The notes under the pieces were generated by a model. The model was given only the letters and a program-made list of their open reading frames with translations, was not told the origin of the DNA and searched no databases. Shown in pieces: positions 55,025-63,877 of a DNA stretch of 64,000 nucleotides (position 1 is the first letter of the stretch; each line of letters starts with the position of its first letter). Source of the stretch: Marinifilaceae bacterium. GTDB lineage: Bacteria; Bacteroidota; Bacteroidia; Bacteroidales; Marinifilaceae. The DNA is taken from the NCBI GenBank assembly GCA_025210485.1, contig JAOARN010000003.1, positions 62,001-126,000 of the forward strand, given 5' to 3'. A program made the translations under genes and the position numbers.

Positions 55025-55615
55025 TTAAACAGCTTTTTTACAAGTCAAATCAGATATTAACTCTAGGATTTGGTTGTTTATATCTTCAATTTCAGCATTT
55101 GTATCAATTTTGTGATATATTCCACGTTTTTGATACTCTTCTGCTATTGGAGCCGTTACTTCATTATATATTTTTAATCTTTTTGTGATGATATCTTTAC
55201 TACTATCATCTGCTCTTCCTGATAGTTTTCCTCTGTTTAGCAATCTTTCAATTAGAAAATTGTCTTCACAGCTAAGTTCTATCACTAAATCCAAATTCTG
55301 ATTTATAGATTCAAGGAATTTATCAAATGGTTCAACTTGTCCTAGATGTCGAGGTATGCCGTCAAATATATATCCTTTTTCGGAAGGATTTTGATTTATA
55401 AATTTAGACATAATACTGAAAGCCAATTCGTCTGGAAAGAAATTGCCTCCATCGATAAGTCTTTTTGCCTCAAGACCTTCTTTGGTTTTCTTTTTGATTT
55501 CCTCTCTGCAAATATCCCCAGTTGAAACTTGAATTATTCCAATTTTATCTTCTATCAATTTAGATTGGGTTCCTTTTCCGGAACCCGGAGGTCCAAAAAT
55601 TATGATATTTGCCAT
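55025..55615 (-). CDS. adk: Adenylate kinase
   Basis: 196 residues with P-loop Gly-Pro-Pro-Gly-Ser-Gly-Lys-Gly-Thr, Gln-Val-Ser-Thr-Gly-Asp-Ile-Cys-Arg, a central Gly-Ile-Pro-Arg-His-Leu-Gly-Gln (typically Gly-Phe-Pro-Arg), and a short lid (Gly-Arg-Ala-Asp-Asp). It interconverts ATP+AMP and two ADP. The short lid without Cys4 zinc matches the short Bacteroidota type. Middle gene of hpt-adk-obg, 5 bases after hpt. Confidence 0.96.
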   Translation of the reverse strand: MANIIIFGPPGSGKGTQSKLIEDKIGIIQVSTGDICREEIKKKTKEGLEAKRLIDGGNFFPDELAFSIMSKFINQNPSEKGYIFDGIPRHLGQVEPFDKFLESINQNLDLVIELSCEDNFLIERLLNRGKLSGRADDSSKDIITKRLKIYNEVTAPIAEEYQKRGIYHKIDTNAEIEDINNQILELISDLTCKKAV

Positions 55616-55620
55616 TGAAA

Positions 55621-56160
55621 TTAATCTACAACAGTATATATATTTGGATAGTTTCTTCCTAATCCGTTATAATCAAGACCTCTACCAACTATAAAGTCAT
55701 TAGGGATTTCCATACCGATATAGTCAATTTTTACATCTCTCTTAAGAGCATCTGGTTTAAATAACATTGTTGCAACTAGAACTTCTCTACAGTTGTAATC
55801 TTTGATTTGTTGAAGTGTATTTGAGATGGTTACACCTGTATCAACGATATCTTCAAGAAGAATAATTGTTCTGTCTTCGATATCCTCAGTGAATCCCATT
55901 AATTTTTTTACTTTTCCTGTAGTACTCATTCCATCATAAGATGATAATCTCATAAAGGTGATTTCTGCATTCTCTACAGTAATATGTTTCATTAAATCGG
56001 ATGCAAACATAAAAGAACCATTTAAAATGCAGATAAATAATGGGTTTTTCCCTGCTAGATCTTTATTCATCTTTTCTGCCATTTCGGCAATTACTTTATC
56101 CAACTTCTCTGAAGGAATTGAAACCTCAAATTCTCTATCAATTAATTTAATTCTATCCAT
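55621..56160 (-). CDS. hpt: Hypoxanthine phosphoribosyltransferase
   Basis: 179 residues. The PRPP-binding motif is Ile-Ile-Leu-Leu-Glu-Asp-Ile-Val-Asp-Thr-Gly-Val-Thr, and the flexible loop with Ser-Ser-Tyr-Asp-Gly precedes it. Tyr-Ile-Gly-Met-Glu-Ile-Pro-Asn-Asp-Phe-Ile-Val-Gly-Arg-Gly-Leu-Asp-Tyr follows, typical of HPRT. It salvages hypoxanthine and guanine. It is the first gene of the operon with adk and obg, divergent from purE. Confidence 0.97.
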   Translation of the reverse strand: MDRIKLIDREFEVSIPSEKLDKVIAEMAEKMNKDLAGKNPLFICILNGSFMFASDLMKHITVENAEITFMRLSSYDGMSTTGKVKKLMGFTEDIEDRTIILLEDIVDTGVTISNTLQQIKDYNCREVLVATMLFKPDALKRDVKIDYIGMEIPNDFIVGRGLDYNGLGRNYPNIYTVVD

Positions 56161-56230
56161 TAATATAGTTTTTTAAATGATTCTAAAATTACGAATCATG
56201 AATTTAATGCTGTATGCTGTAATTTATATG

Positions 56231-56297
56231 AGCTAAAAATTCCATAGTTTCTATTTATGGTGGACTGTTAAGGAGGAAAATCTCCTTTATTTTAGCT
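56231..56297. other. Possible structured RNA/three-way junction in the hpt-purE intergenic region
   Basis: AGCTAAAA (56231-56238) pairs with 56290-56297 and encloses two small hairpins: CCATA/TATGG (56242-56246 with 56256-56260) and AAGGAG/CTCCTT (56270-56275 with 56282-56287). It is 70 bases before the hpt start and about 260 bases before purE. No purine-riboswitch core sequence is recognised. The rest of the 395-base gap (56161-56555) is AT-rich and carries the divergent promoters, which I cannot pinpoint. Confidence 0.35.
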
Positions 56298-56555
56298 ATT
56301 ATTTATGTAAAACCATAAAATAATCGAATCATCTAAATTATAAATTTCAGATTTTTACGTATTTATGTGTTTTACTTTCGAAAAATAAAAATTGCTGCAA
56401 ATGTACAATTTTTTATAAAAAATATTAATATTTGTAAGGCATTTAATATATAGAATGCTCAAAATAATTTAGTGTATAGCCAATTGTTTTTAGGCACGAG
56501 CTTTTATTATTGATACATAAATAGTTTTTTAATTTACAATAAAATATAATATACA

Positions 56556-57062
56556 ATGAAACCTATTGTTAGTATTATTATGGGAAGTACTTCTGATTTA
56601 CCTGTGATGGAAAAAGCAGCGAAAGTACTTAATGATTTTAAAATCCCATTTGAAATTAATGCTTTATCTGCTCATAGAACGCCTGAAGCAGTTGAAAAAT
56701 TTGCTAAATCAGCTCTTGATAATGGTATTAAAGTTATTATAGCTGGTGCTGGTATGGCTGCTCACCTTCCTGGTGTAATTGCTGCCATGACTCCAATCCC
56801 TGTTATTGGTGTACCAATTAATGCTTCTTTGGACGGAATGGATGCTCTACTTGCAATTGCTCAAATGCCTCCTGGAATCCCTGTAGCTACTGTTGCTATT
56901 AATGGTGCTATGAATGCAGGAATTTTAGCTAGTCAAATTATTGCTTCTGGTGATACTGAGCTTCAAACTAGAGTTATTGAATTCAAAGAAGGACTAAAGG
57001 AAAAGATAGTTAAGGCAAACAAGGAATTAGCAACTGTTAGTTACGAGTTTAAAACAAACTAA
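56556..57062 (+). CDS. purE: 5-(carboxyamino)imidazole ribonucleotide mutase PurE
   Basis: 168 residues, class I PurE. Motifs: Met-Gly-Ser-Thr-Ser-Asp-Leu-Pro-Val-Met, Ser-Ala-His-Arg-Thr-Pro (catalytic His), Gly-Ala-Gly-Met-Ala-Ala-His-Leu-Pro-Gly-Val, and Gln-Met-Pro-Pro-Gly-Ile-Pro-Val. It converts N5-CAIR to CAIR in purine synthesis. Being class I suggests a PurK partner elsewhere in the genome. Confidence 0.97.
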   Translation: MKPIVSIIMGSTSDLPVMEKAAKVLNDFKIPFEINALSAHRTPEAVEKFAKSALDNGIKVIIAGAGMAAHLPGVIAAMTPIPVIGVPINASLDGMDALLAIAQMPPGIPVATVAINGAMNAGILASQIIASGDTELQTRVIEFKEGLKEKIVKANKELATVSYEFKTN

Positions 57063-57076
57063 GCTTTTATCTTTTA

Positions 57077-57128
57077 ATACCAATTCTATATGATTAATAA
57101 ATTTGATATAGAATTGGTATATTTTTTT
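57077..57128 (+). terminator. purE terminator
   Basis: A perfect 15-bp stem (57077-57091 with 57106-57120), a 14-base loop, then a T-rich tail to 57128. Confidence 0.85.
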
Positions 57129-57186
57129 GAACATTTGATATTAAAATCTAATTATGACACAGATATTTTTTTATTTATGGAGATGT

Positions 57187-57807
57187 ATGAAAGATTTTAT
57201 TATCATTAAACCTCCGCTATTTATCCGCAGATTGTTTCCTAGTTTTATATGGAAAATAAATTCTGAAAAATCAATTTATTTAACTTTTGATGACGGACCA
57301 ATTCCTGAATCTACTCCATGGACACTCGACACTTTAAAATATTATAATGCCAAAGCAAGTTTTTTTTGCGTTGGCGATAATGTCCGGAAGTATCCAATAA
57401 TTTATCAGCGAATTTTGTCTGAAGGTCATTCTGTAGGCAATCATACTTTTAATCATCTCAATGGTTTGAAGTCTCCTAACTATATCGAGAATGTTAACAA
57501 AGCTAGTTTGTACATTGATTCAAAATTATTTAGACCTCCTTATGGTTTGATGAGAAAAAATCAGATTAAAGAAATATCCAAGAAATATAAAATAATTATG
57601 TGGGATGTTTTAACTGCGGACTATAAAAAATATAATAATCCTAAATTTGTTTTAAAGAAGATACTTTCAAAGTCAAAGCCAGGTAGCGTTATTTTGCTAC
57701 ATAATCATATCAAAGCCCAAAAAAACCTTGAATATATGCTGCCTCTGATGTTGCGGTTTTTTAGACAAAAAGCATGGATCTGTGAGGCTATTGATATGAA
57801 AGTGTAA
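57187..57807 (+). CDS. Polysaccharide deacetylase (NodB homology)
   Basis: 206 residues from the ATG at 57187. An upstream in-frame ATG at 57154 would add 11 residues, but relatives usually start just before the Leu-Phe-Pro-Ser-Phe-Ile-Trp-type stretch. NodB motifs: Leu-Thr-Phe-Asp-Asp-Gly-Pro (metal Asp), His-Thr-Phe-Asn-His, Phe-Arg-Pro-Pro-Tyr-Gly, Trp-Asp-Val...Asp-Tyr, and Leu-Leu-His-Asn-His. It removes acetyl groups from N-acetylated glycans such as peptidoglycan or surface polysaccharide. It has no classical signal peptide. Its stop lies next to the end of the convergent nuclease gene. Confidence 0.93.
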   Translation: MKDFIIIKPPLFIRRLFPSFIWKINSEKSIYLTFDDGPIPESTPWTLDTLKYYNAKASFFCVGDNVRKYPIIYQRILSEGHSVGNHTFNHLNGLKSPNYIENVNKASLYIDSKLFRPPYGLMRKNQIKEISKKYKIIMWDVLTADYKKYNNPKFVLKKILSKSKPGSVILLHNHIKAQKNLEYMLPLMLRFFRQKAWICEAIDMKV

Positions 57808-57808
57808 T

Positions 57809-58276
57809 CTATAGCATATTTAATGCTTCTTTGTAATTGGGAATTTCTTTTAAATACTTGTAGCTATTTTCTGCATAGTTATAATGACAGCAATAATGGT
57901 TCAATCCATTACTTACAAATAATAAAGGTACTCTAAGAATCATATTGTATCTTGTAATCTGATTAAAACTTTGCTGGGTAATTTTTACTTCAGGCGCCTT
58001 ACATTCAACTATCATTAAAGGTTTAAGATTGTTTGAGTATAGTACTATATCGCTTCTTTGAGGAAGTTTGTTTACATCTACTTTTGTCTCTACTGCAATC
58101 AACGAAGCTGGATACTTTTTTTCATCTATTAAATATGAAATAATATTTTGCCTAACCCACTCTTCGGGGCTAAGCACATAGTATTTCTTTCTTATTTGGT
58201 CAAAGATCTTTTTACGCCCGTTCTCTTCTTTGAACCTAAACTTATATATTGGGAGGTTTAATTTAACAATACACAT
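57809..58276 (-). CDS. Stand-alone HsdR-N-type PD-(D/E)XK nuclease
   Basis: 155 residues. It resembles the N-terminal nuclease domain of type I restriction HsdR but lacks the helicase part, so it is a single-domain protein. Catalytic residues are present: Glu-Thr-Lys-Val, Asp in Arg-Ser-Asp-Ile-Val-Leu-Tyr, the Glu-x-Lys of Ile-Val-Glu-Cys-Lys-Ala-Pro, and Gln-Ile-Thr-Arg-Tyr. Such proteins are common in Bacteroidota; the DNA target is unknown. Its start directly follows the rnhB stop (no gap), so it is co-translated with RNase HII and likely works in DNA maintenance. Confidence 0.9.
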   Translation of the reverse strand: MCIVKLNLPIYKFRFKEENGRKKIFDQIRKKYYVLSPEEWVRQNIISYLIDEKKYPASLIAVETKVDVNKLPQRSDIVLYSNNLKPLMIVECKAPEVKITQQSFNQITRYNMILRVPLLFVSNGLNHYCCHYNYAENSYKYLKEIPNYKEALNML

Positions 58277-58864
58277 CTATTCGTCTGCTAATAGTTTGAA
58301 ACTCATTCTGTGATGTTTTGATGGTCCATTTTCAGCTATAGCTTTTCTGTGTTGCTTTGTAGGATAGCCTTTATGTTTATTCCATGAATAATATGGAAAC
58401 TTATCATGAAGCTTTATCATAAAATCATCACGATATGTTTTTGCTAAAATAGATGCAGCTGCAATACTTGCTATTTTACCATCACCTTTGATTACACATG
58501 TGTGAGGAATTTTAGGATAGTCTTTGAATCTATTTCCATCAACTAATATATGTTCAGGTTTTATGTCTAATTTTTTTACAGCCTTATGCATTGCCAAAAT
58601 TGATGCGTTTAGAATATTGATTTCATCAATTTTTTTTGGATCCACCTTAGCAACAGCCCATGCTTCTGCCTTTTCTTCTATCAGTTTTCTTGCTTCGTAT
58701 CTTTTCTTATCCGACATCTTTTTTGAGTCATTTAAGATTTCGAAAGGAAAATCAGCTGGTAGAATTACTGCAGCCGCAAATACTGGACCTGCCAGACATC
58801 CTCTTCCCGCTTCGTCGCATCCTGCTTCAATGGTGTCTGGGTATAAAAATGATTCAAGTAACAT
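58277..58864 (-). CDS. rnhB: Ribonuclease HII
   Basis: 195 residues. Its core is Gly-Cys-Asp-Glu-Ala-Gly-Arg-Gly-Cys-Leu-Ala-Gly-Pro-Val with the metal-binding Asp-Glu. Leu-Asn-Asp-Ser-Lys-Lys-Met-Ser, Leu-Val-Asp-Gly-Asn, Ala-Ser-Ile-Ala-Ala-Ala-Ser-Ile-Leu-Ala-Lys and a final Tyr-x-x-x-Lys-His-Lys-Gly-Tyr complete the RNase HII signature. It nicks RNA in DNA and removes misincorporated ribonucleotides. It lies between lspA (50 bases upstream) and the nuclease gene, on the minus strand. Confidence 0.97.
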   Translation of the reverse strand: MLLESFLYPDTIEAGCDEAGRGCLAGPVFAAAVILPADFPFEILNDSKKMSDKKRYEARKLIEEKAEAWAVAKVDPKKIDEINILNASILAMHKAVKKLDIKPEHILVDGNRFKDYPKIPHTCVIKGDGKIASIAAASILAKTYRDDFMIKLHDKFPYYSWNKHKGYPTKQHRKAIAENGPSKHHRMSFKLLADE

Positions 58865-58914
58865 TGCTTATATTGTGATTTTATGCTTAGTCTTATTCTC
58901 GTTAGGAAAGAAAT

Positions 58915-59523
58915 CTATTTTTCTTTTACAAAGTATTTTCTATGGAATAATAATATATATATAACACCGATTGTAATATATGAATCGGCTATATTGAACA
59001 CTGGTCTGAAGAATACAACATGCTCTCCTCCCCAAAATGGAACCCATGATGGAAGATTAGTATCTACAATAGGGAAATATAACATATCTACAACTTTGCC
59101 ATGAAGAAAACTTGCATATCCCCCACCTTCTGGCATAAAGCTAGCTACTTGGTAATAACTGTCGTTAAATATTAGGCCATAAAAAGCACTATCAATTATA
59201 TTACCTAATGCACCTGCAAAAATAAGGGCAATGGAGAATATTATGCCAGGTTTCACCGATTTTATACAAAGATTTCTAAGATACCAGCCTATACCACATA
59301 CTGCTACTATTCTGAAAAGACTAAGGGCTATTTTTCCAAATTTACCTGCAAGTTCCATTCCGAATGCCATTCCATTATTCTCAATAAAATGTATGATAAA
59401 CCAGTTTCCAAATATTTTATATTCTTCACCTAGCATCATATTGGTTTTAATCCAAATTTTAACAACTTGATCAATAATTAAAAGTATAGTAATAAAAACA
59501 ATGGCTCTTTTAAATGTTTTCAT
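58915..59523 (-). CDS. lspA: Lipoprotein signal peptidase (SPase II)
   Basis: 202 residues, about 40 longer than Escherichia coli LspA owing to a Bacteroidota-type loop between helices. Four membrane helices. Catalytic-site motifs: Glu-Asn-Asn-Gly-Met-Ala-Phe-Gly, Gly-Asn-Ile-Ile-Asp-Ser-Ala (first Asp), and Phe-Asn-Ile-Ala-Asp-Ser-Tyr-Ile-Thr (second Asp). It cleaves lipoprotein signals, matching the several lipoproteins in this window. It leads an lspA-rnhB-nuclease operon. Confidence 0.96.
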   Translation of the reverse strand: MKTFKRAIVFITILLIIDQVVKIWIKTNMMLGEEYKIFGNWFIIHFIENNGMAFGMELAGKFGKIALSLFRIVAVCGIGWYLRNLCIKSVKPGIIFSIALIFAGALGNIIDSAFYGLIFNDSYYQVASFMPEGGGYASFLHGKVVDMLYFPIVDTNLPSWVPFWGGEHVVFFRPVFNIADSYITIGVIYILLFHRKYFVKEK

Positions 59524-59823
59524 AGCGATGTATTTAGTAGTCTTGGTTTTATTTTGAAATCTTATTATGATAAAAACGTTTATTTAAAATAGTAAGCAAA
59601 TTTCATGTTTTTTTTGGAAATAATAAGCATAAAAGTAGATAAAATGCTTATAAAATAATGCTTTTAGAACCTTTTTGCTTATTAATTTAAGAAAATTAAA
59701 ACAAAAAATGATTGAGAGCACTAAGCTCTCAATCATAAATATTCTAAAAAAAGATATGTAAATTAGTCAGAGTATATCTAACTAATCTAAATATCTAATC
59801 ATTATTCATGTTTGAAGGTTGGA
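59524..59823. other. 300-bp intergenic stretch with the dksA terminator
   Basis: It holds the terminator described below. The lspA promoter must lie in the 59524-59700 part, but no element is clear there. Confidence 0.4.
59703..59736 (-). terminator. Terminator of the ileS-dksA transcript
   Basis: A perfect 12-bp stem (59708-59719 with 59725-59736) with a 5-base loop. On the minus strand it is followed by a T-run (A-run at 59703-59708 on the + strand). Confidence 0.9.
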
Positions 59824-60198
59824 TTATTGTCTGCGTTTAGCATCTATTGAAAGAGTGGCATGCGGCACAGCACGTAGTCTCTCTTTTGAAATAAGATTGC
59901 CAGTTTCTCGACATACTCCATAGGTTTTGTTTGTAATTCTAATTAATGCTGCTTCAAGATGCGAAATAAATTTAGCTTGTCTTTGGGCTAATCTACCCGC
60001 CTCTTCTTTTGATAATACAGACGCTCCTTCTTCTAATACTTTGAATGTTGGAGATGTGTCTTGGATATCATTACCCGAACCATTCGAGATTGAAGCTTTT
60101 AAGGTGTCAAAATCTTTTCTCGCCTTTTCAAGTTTCTGTTCTATTAGCTCTTTGAATTCTGCCAATTCTTCGTCTGAATAACGTTTTTTATCTGTCAT
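59824..60198 (-). CDS. DksA/TraR-family protein with reduced zinc finger
   Basis: 124 residues. Two coiled-coil helices (~residues 8-35 and ~65-90, Glu/Lys-rich) and the C-terminal Thr-Tyr-Gly-Val-Cys-Arg-Glu-Thr-Gly-Asn-Leu-Ile-Ser-Lys-Glu-Arg-Leu-Arg-Ala-Val-Pro are those of DksA/TraR. Only the first Cys of the usual Cys4 set remains, so zinc binding is doubtful, as in many Bacteroidota members. It is probably an RNA-polymerase secondary-channel regulator of rRNA and stress genes. It starts 39 bases after ileS. Confidence 0.9.
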   Translation of the reverse strand: MTDKKRYSDEELAEFKELIEQKLEKARKDFDTLKASISNGSGNDIQDTSPTFKVLEEGASVLSKEEAGRLAQRQAKFISHLEAALIRITNKTYGVCRETGNLISKERLRAVPHATLSIDAKRRQ

Positions 60199-60237
60199 AA
60201 TTTAGAATTTTTTCTAAAGATAACAAAAAAACACCTA

Positions 60238-63200
60238 CTATCTAAGCTTTTCCACCTTGATAAGTGTCTCTACACCTGTCTCTATCTCAACAGATTTAGC
60301 ATTTTCATTATCAAGTTTATCCACCAAATTAACATTTGCTGCTAAAGTCTGAGAACCAATATATTCTTTATATTCTTCGACAGCTTGGTTAATATAATCG
60401 TGTTTTTGTATCTCTAAGTTAATTTTATCAGTTACTTCGAAATCACTTTCTTTTCTTAGGTTTTGAATACGGTTGATAAATTCTCTTGCTATACCTTCTT
60501 TTTTAAGATCTTCGGTTATGTTTACATCTAATGCCACTGTTAGGCGACCTTCGTTTGCAACCAACCATCCTGGTATATCTTCTGATATTATTTCAACATC
60601 TTCTAAACCTAGTTCAACAGGGTTATCGTTTACAATAATAGTATATTTTTGCTCTTGTTCAAATTTATGAATGTCATCTTGATTCAATTGGTTGATACAA
60701 GCAGCAATTTGTTTCATTATTTTTCCATGTTTTGGACCTAGAGTTTTGAAATTTGGTTTAATCTTTTTAACCAAAATTCCAGAGGTATCTGTTATAAACT
60801 CTATGTCTTTAACATTGATTTCTGAAAGAATAATATCTTTCACCGCTCTTAGTTGAGGCTCTGTTTTATTGTCAAGAATTGGAATCATTATACGACTAAG
60901 TGGTTGACGTACTCTAGTCTTCACTTTTCTTCGTAAACCAAGACACATTGATGAAATCTTTTGTGCCATTTCCATTCTTTCTTCTAAATCTGTATCTATA
61001 AGATCTGCATCATATTTAGGGAAATCTACTAAGTGTACTGATTTCTCTTCATATTTGTTTGTTACAGAATTTAAATCGTTGAATAATCTATCTGAATAGA
61101 AAGGTGCTATTGGTGATGATAAAATAGAAATGGTTTCCAAACATTTGTATAAGGTTTGATAAGCCGAAATTTTATCTGTAGAGTATTCTCCACCCCAATA
61201 TCTTTTTCTTGATAATCGAACATACCAGTTTGATAGATTCTCTGTAACAAAGTTCTGGATTGCTCTACCTGCACGTGTAGGTTCAAAAGCTTCGTAACAT
61301 TCTTCTACTTCTTTTATTAATGAGTTAAGAAGTGATAGAATCCAATTATCTAATTCTGGTCTTTCGTTTGCAGGAATATCTGCTTCGCTATAGTTAAAAC
61401 CATCAATATTTGCATATAATTGGAAGAAACTATATGTGTTATATAATGTTCCGAAGAATTTTCTTCTTACTTCTTCTACTCCTGAAATATCAAATTTAAG
61501 GTTATCCCATGGTTGTGCATTTGTTATCATATACCAACGCAATGGATCTGATCCATATTTGTCAATTGTTGTGAAAGGATCAACTGCATTGCCTAATCGC
61601 TTAGACATTTTGTTTCCTTTTGCATCAAGAACAAGTCCGTTTGAAATAATATTTTCAAAAGCAACACCATCAAAAATCATTGTTGCAATAGCATGCAATG
61701 TAAAGAACCATCCACGAGTTTGATCTACTCCTTCGGCAATGAATTGCGCTGGGAAAAGTTTCTCAAATTCTTCTTTATTTTCAAATGGATAGTGCTGTTG
61801 TGCATATGGCATAGCTCCTGAATCAAACCAAACATCAATTAGGTCTGGTTCGCGGAAAAGTTTTTCTCCATTGTCACCAACAAGAACAATATCATCTACA
61901 TATGGTCTGTGAAGATCAAATTGTTCGTAATTATCTTTTGTGTTGTCTCCTTCTTTATAATCAGCTAAGATATTTTCTGTCATAAATCCAGCAGCGATAG
62001 ATTTTTCTATTTCAGCTTTTAATTCAGAAACTGATCCTATACATTTTATTTGACCTCTATCTTCAGAAACCCAAATCGGAAGTGGTGTTCCCCAATATCT
62101 TGAACGAGACAGATTCCAATCAACTAGGTTTTCTAGCCATTTTCCAAATCTTCCTTCTCCTGTTGATTGAGGCTTCCAATTGATTGTTTTGTTTAGTTCA
62201 ATCATTCTTTCTCTAACAGAAGTGGTTTTGATAAACCAAGAATCAAGTGGATAGTATAAAACAGGCTTGTCAGTTCTCCAACAGTGAGGATAATTGTGAA
62301 CGTGTTTTTCTACTTTAAATGCTTGACTTCTTTTTTTAAGTTCAACAGAGATGTCAATGTCTAATGTCGCATCTTTATCAGTTAAATTGCTGTCATATGC
62401 ATTCTTAACATATCTTCCAGCAAATTTGTTGTATTCGTCGAGATTGATGTTTGTTTTTACAAATTCAGGGTCTAGATCTTCTATATTAAAGAATTTACCA
62501 GTTCTGTCAACCATCGGTTGTCTTTTCCCGTCCTTGTCGCGAAGAATTAATGGAGATATACCTGCCATTTTAGCTACTCTATCATCATCAGCACCAAATG
62601 TTGGGGCAATGTGAACTATACCTGTACCATCTTCGGTTGTTACAAAGTCACCTAATATTACTTTGAACGCTTCTCCTTCTGGTTTTACCATAGGCATAAG
62701 TTGCTCGTATGATATTCCTTCAAGATCTTTACCTGTGAATTTATCTAAGATTTTGTATGGTAGTACTTTACCTCCAATTTTGAAATCATCGAAAGATGCG
62801 TCTTTGTGTTTTTTGTTGAAGAAATTAGCAAATAAATCTTCAGCAAGTAATACCACGCATGGATTACCAGTATATGGATTGAAAGTGCGAACTTTCAGAT
62901 AATTAATTTTTGGACCTACAGCCAATGCAGTGTTTGAAGGAAGTGTCCAAGGAGTTGTTGTCCATGCAATGAAATATGCATCGCAATCAATTTCATTGTA
63001 TATCTTTTGACTCAAGTCATTTTTTTCAATCTTGAACATACCTACTGCAGTAGTATCCTTCACATCCTTGTAACATCCAGGTTGGTTCAATTCATGTGTT
63101 GAAAGTCCTGTTCCTGCTGCAGGAGAGAATGGCTGAATGGTGTATCCTTTGTAAAGCAATCCTTTTTCGAATAATTGCTTAAGTAACCACCAAAGTGTTT

Positions 63201-63675
63201 CGATATATCTGTTGTCATAGGTGATGTATGGATCTTCCATATTTACCCAATAACCCATTTTTGCAGTTAAATCTTCCCATTCACGGGTGTATTTCATCAC
63301 ATTTTTTCTACATGCATCATTATACCCGTCAACGCTAATTTTTTTTCCAATATCTTCTTTCGTAATACCTAATTCCTTCTCTACTCCTAATTCCACTGGC
63401 AAACCGTGAGTGTCCCAGCCTGCTTTACGATTAACTTGAAATCCTTTTAAAGTTTTGTATCTGCAAATAATATCTTTAAGTGCTCTTGCCATTACGTGGT
63501 GAATACCTGGCATACCATTAGCTGAAGGAGGTCCTTCGTAAAATACGAATGATGGTTTTCCCTCTCTAATTTTTAAACTTTGTTCAAAAGTGTTATTTTT
63601 CTCCCACTCTTGTTGGATGTCTTTGTTGATTTGTGATAAATCAAAATTTTTATATTCCGGAAATTTCGTACCCAT
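60238..63675 (-). CDS. ileS: Isoleucyl-tRNA synthetase
   Basis: 1145 residues, the longer Bacteroidota-type (IleS2-like) form. The class I signatures are Pro-Pro-Ser-Ala-Asn-Gly-Met-Pro-Gly-Ile-His-His (HIGH-like) near residue 50, and Lys-Met-Ser-Lys-Arg-Leu-Gly-Asn (KMSKS-like) near residue 690. The Trp-Thr-Thr-Thr-Pro-Trp-Thr-Leu-Pro-Ser-Asn-Thr-Ala editing-domain motif lies near residue 240. A C-terminal anticodon-binding and extra domain follows. It charges tRNA-Ile. dksA-like follows 39 bases downstream. Confidence 0.97.
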   Translation of the reverse strand: MGTKFPEYKNFDLSQINKDIQQEWEKNNTFEQSLKIREGKPSFVFYEGPPSANGMPGIHHVMARALKDIICRYKTLKGFQVNRKAGWDTHGLPVELGVEKELGITKEDIGKKISVDGYNDACRKNVMKYTREWEDLTAKMGYWVNMEDPYITYDNRYIETLWWLLKQLFEKGLLYKGYTIQPFSPAAGTGLSTHELNQPGCYKDVKDTTAVGMFKIEKNDLSQKIYNEIDCDAYFIAWTTTPWTLPSNTALAVGPKINYLKVRTFNPYTGNPCVVLLAEDLFANFFNKKHKDASFDDFKIGGKVLPYKILDKFTGKDLEGISYEQLMPMVKPEGEAFKVILGDFVTTEDGTGIVHIAPTFGADDDRVAKMAGISPLILRDKDGKRQPMVDRTGKFFNIEDLDPEFVKTNINLDEYNKFAGRYVKNAYDSNLTDKDATLDIDISVELKKRSQAFKVEKHVHNYPHCWRTDKPVLYYPLDSWFIKTTSVRERMIELNKTINWKPQSTGEGRFGKWLENLVDWNLSRSRYWGTPLPIWVSEDRGQIKCIGSVSELKAEIEKSIAAGFMTENILADYKEGDNTKDNYEQFDLHRPYVDDIVLVGDNGEKLFREPDLIDVWFDSGAMPYAQQHYPFENKEEFEKLFPAQFIAEGVDQTRGWFFTLHAIATMIFDGVAFENIISNGLVLDAKGNKMSKRLGNAVDPFTTIDKYGSDPLRWYMITNAQPWDNLKFDISGVEEVRRKFFGTLYNTYSFFQLYANIDGFNYSEADIPANERPELDNWILSLLNSLIKEVEECYEAFEPTRAGRAIQNFVTENLSNWYVRLSRKRYWGGEYSTDKISAYQTLYKCLETISILSSPIAPFYSDRLFNDLNSVTNKYEEKSVHLVDFPKYDADLIDTDLEERMEMAQKISSMCLGLRRKVKTRVRQPLSRIMIPILDNKTEPQLRAVKDIILSEINVKDIEFITDTSGILVKKIKPNFKTLGPKHGKIMKQIAACINQLNQDDIHKFEQEQKYTIIVNDNPVELGLEDVEIISEDIPGWLVANEGRLTVALDVNITEDLKKEGIAREFINRIQNLRKESDFEVTDKINLEIQKHDYINQAVEEYKEYIGSQTLAANVNLVDKLDNENAKSVEIETGVETLIKVEKLR

Positions 63676-63877
63676 TTATTTTTAGTATTAGTAATCTTGA
63701 TTTCGAAAAAGTTCACAAATATAGGAAAAATACTAATATAAAGTGCTATAATATTATATTGAATATTGGCTTATTGGTTTTCTATCAATTTATTATGCAT
63801 TGTTATTAAATTGTTATTTTTAGTTTCAAAAAGAAATCAATAATATTGTATTCGTAACAATTTATAAGTTAGAGATT

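Noticed and set aside
56161-56555. Purine riboswitch upstream of hpt or purE
   Set aside because: The conserved purine-aptamer core sequence and paired loops are not visible; only a weak AT-rich fold is.
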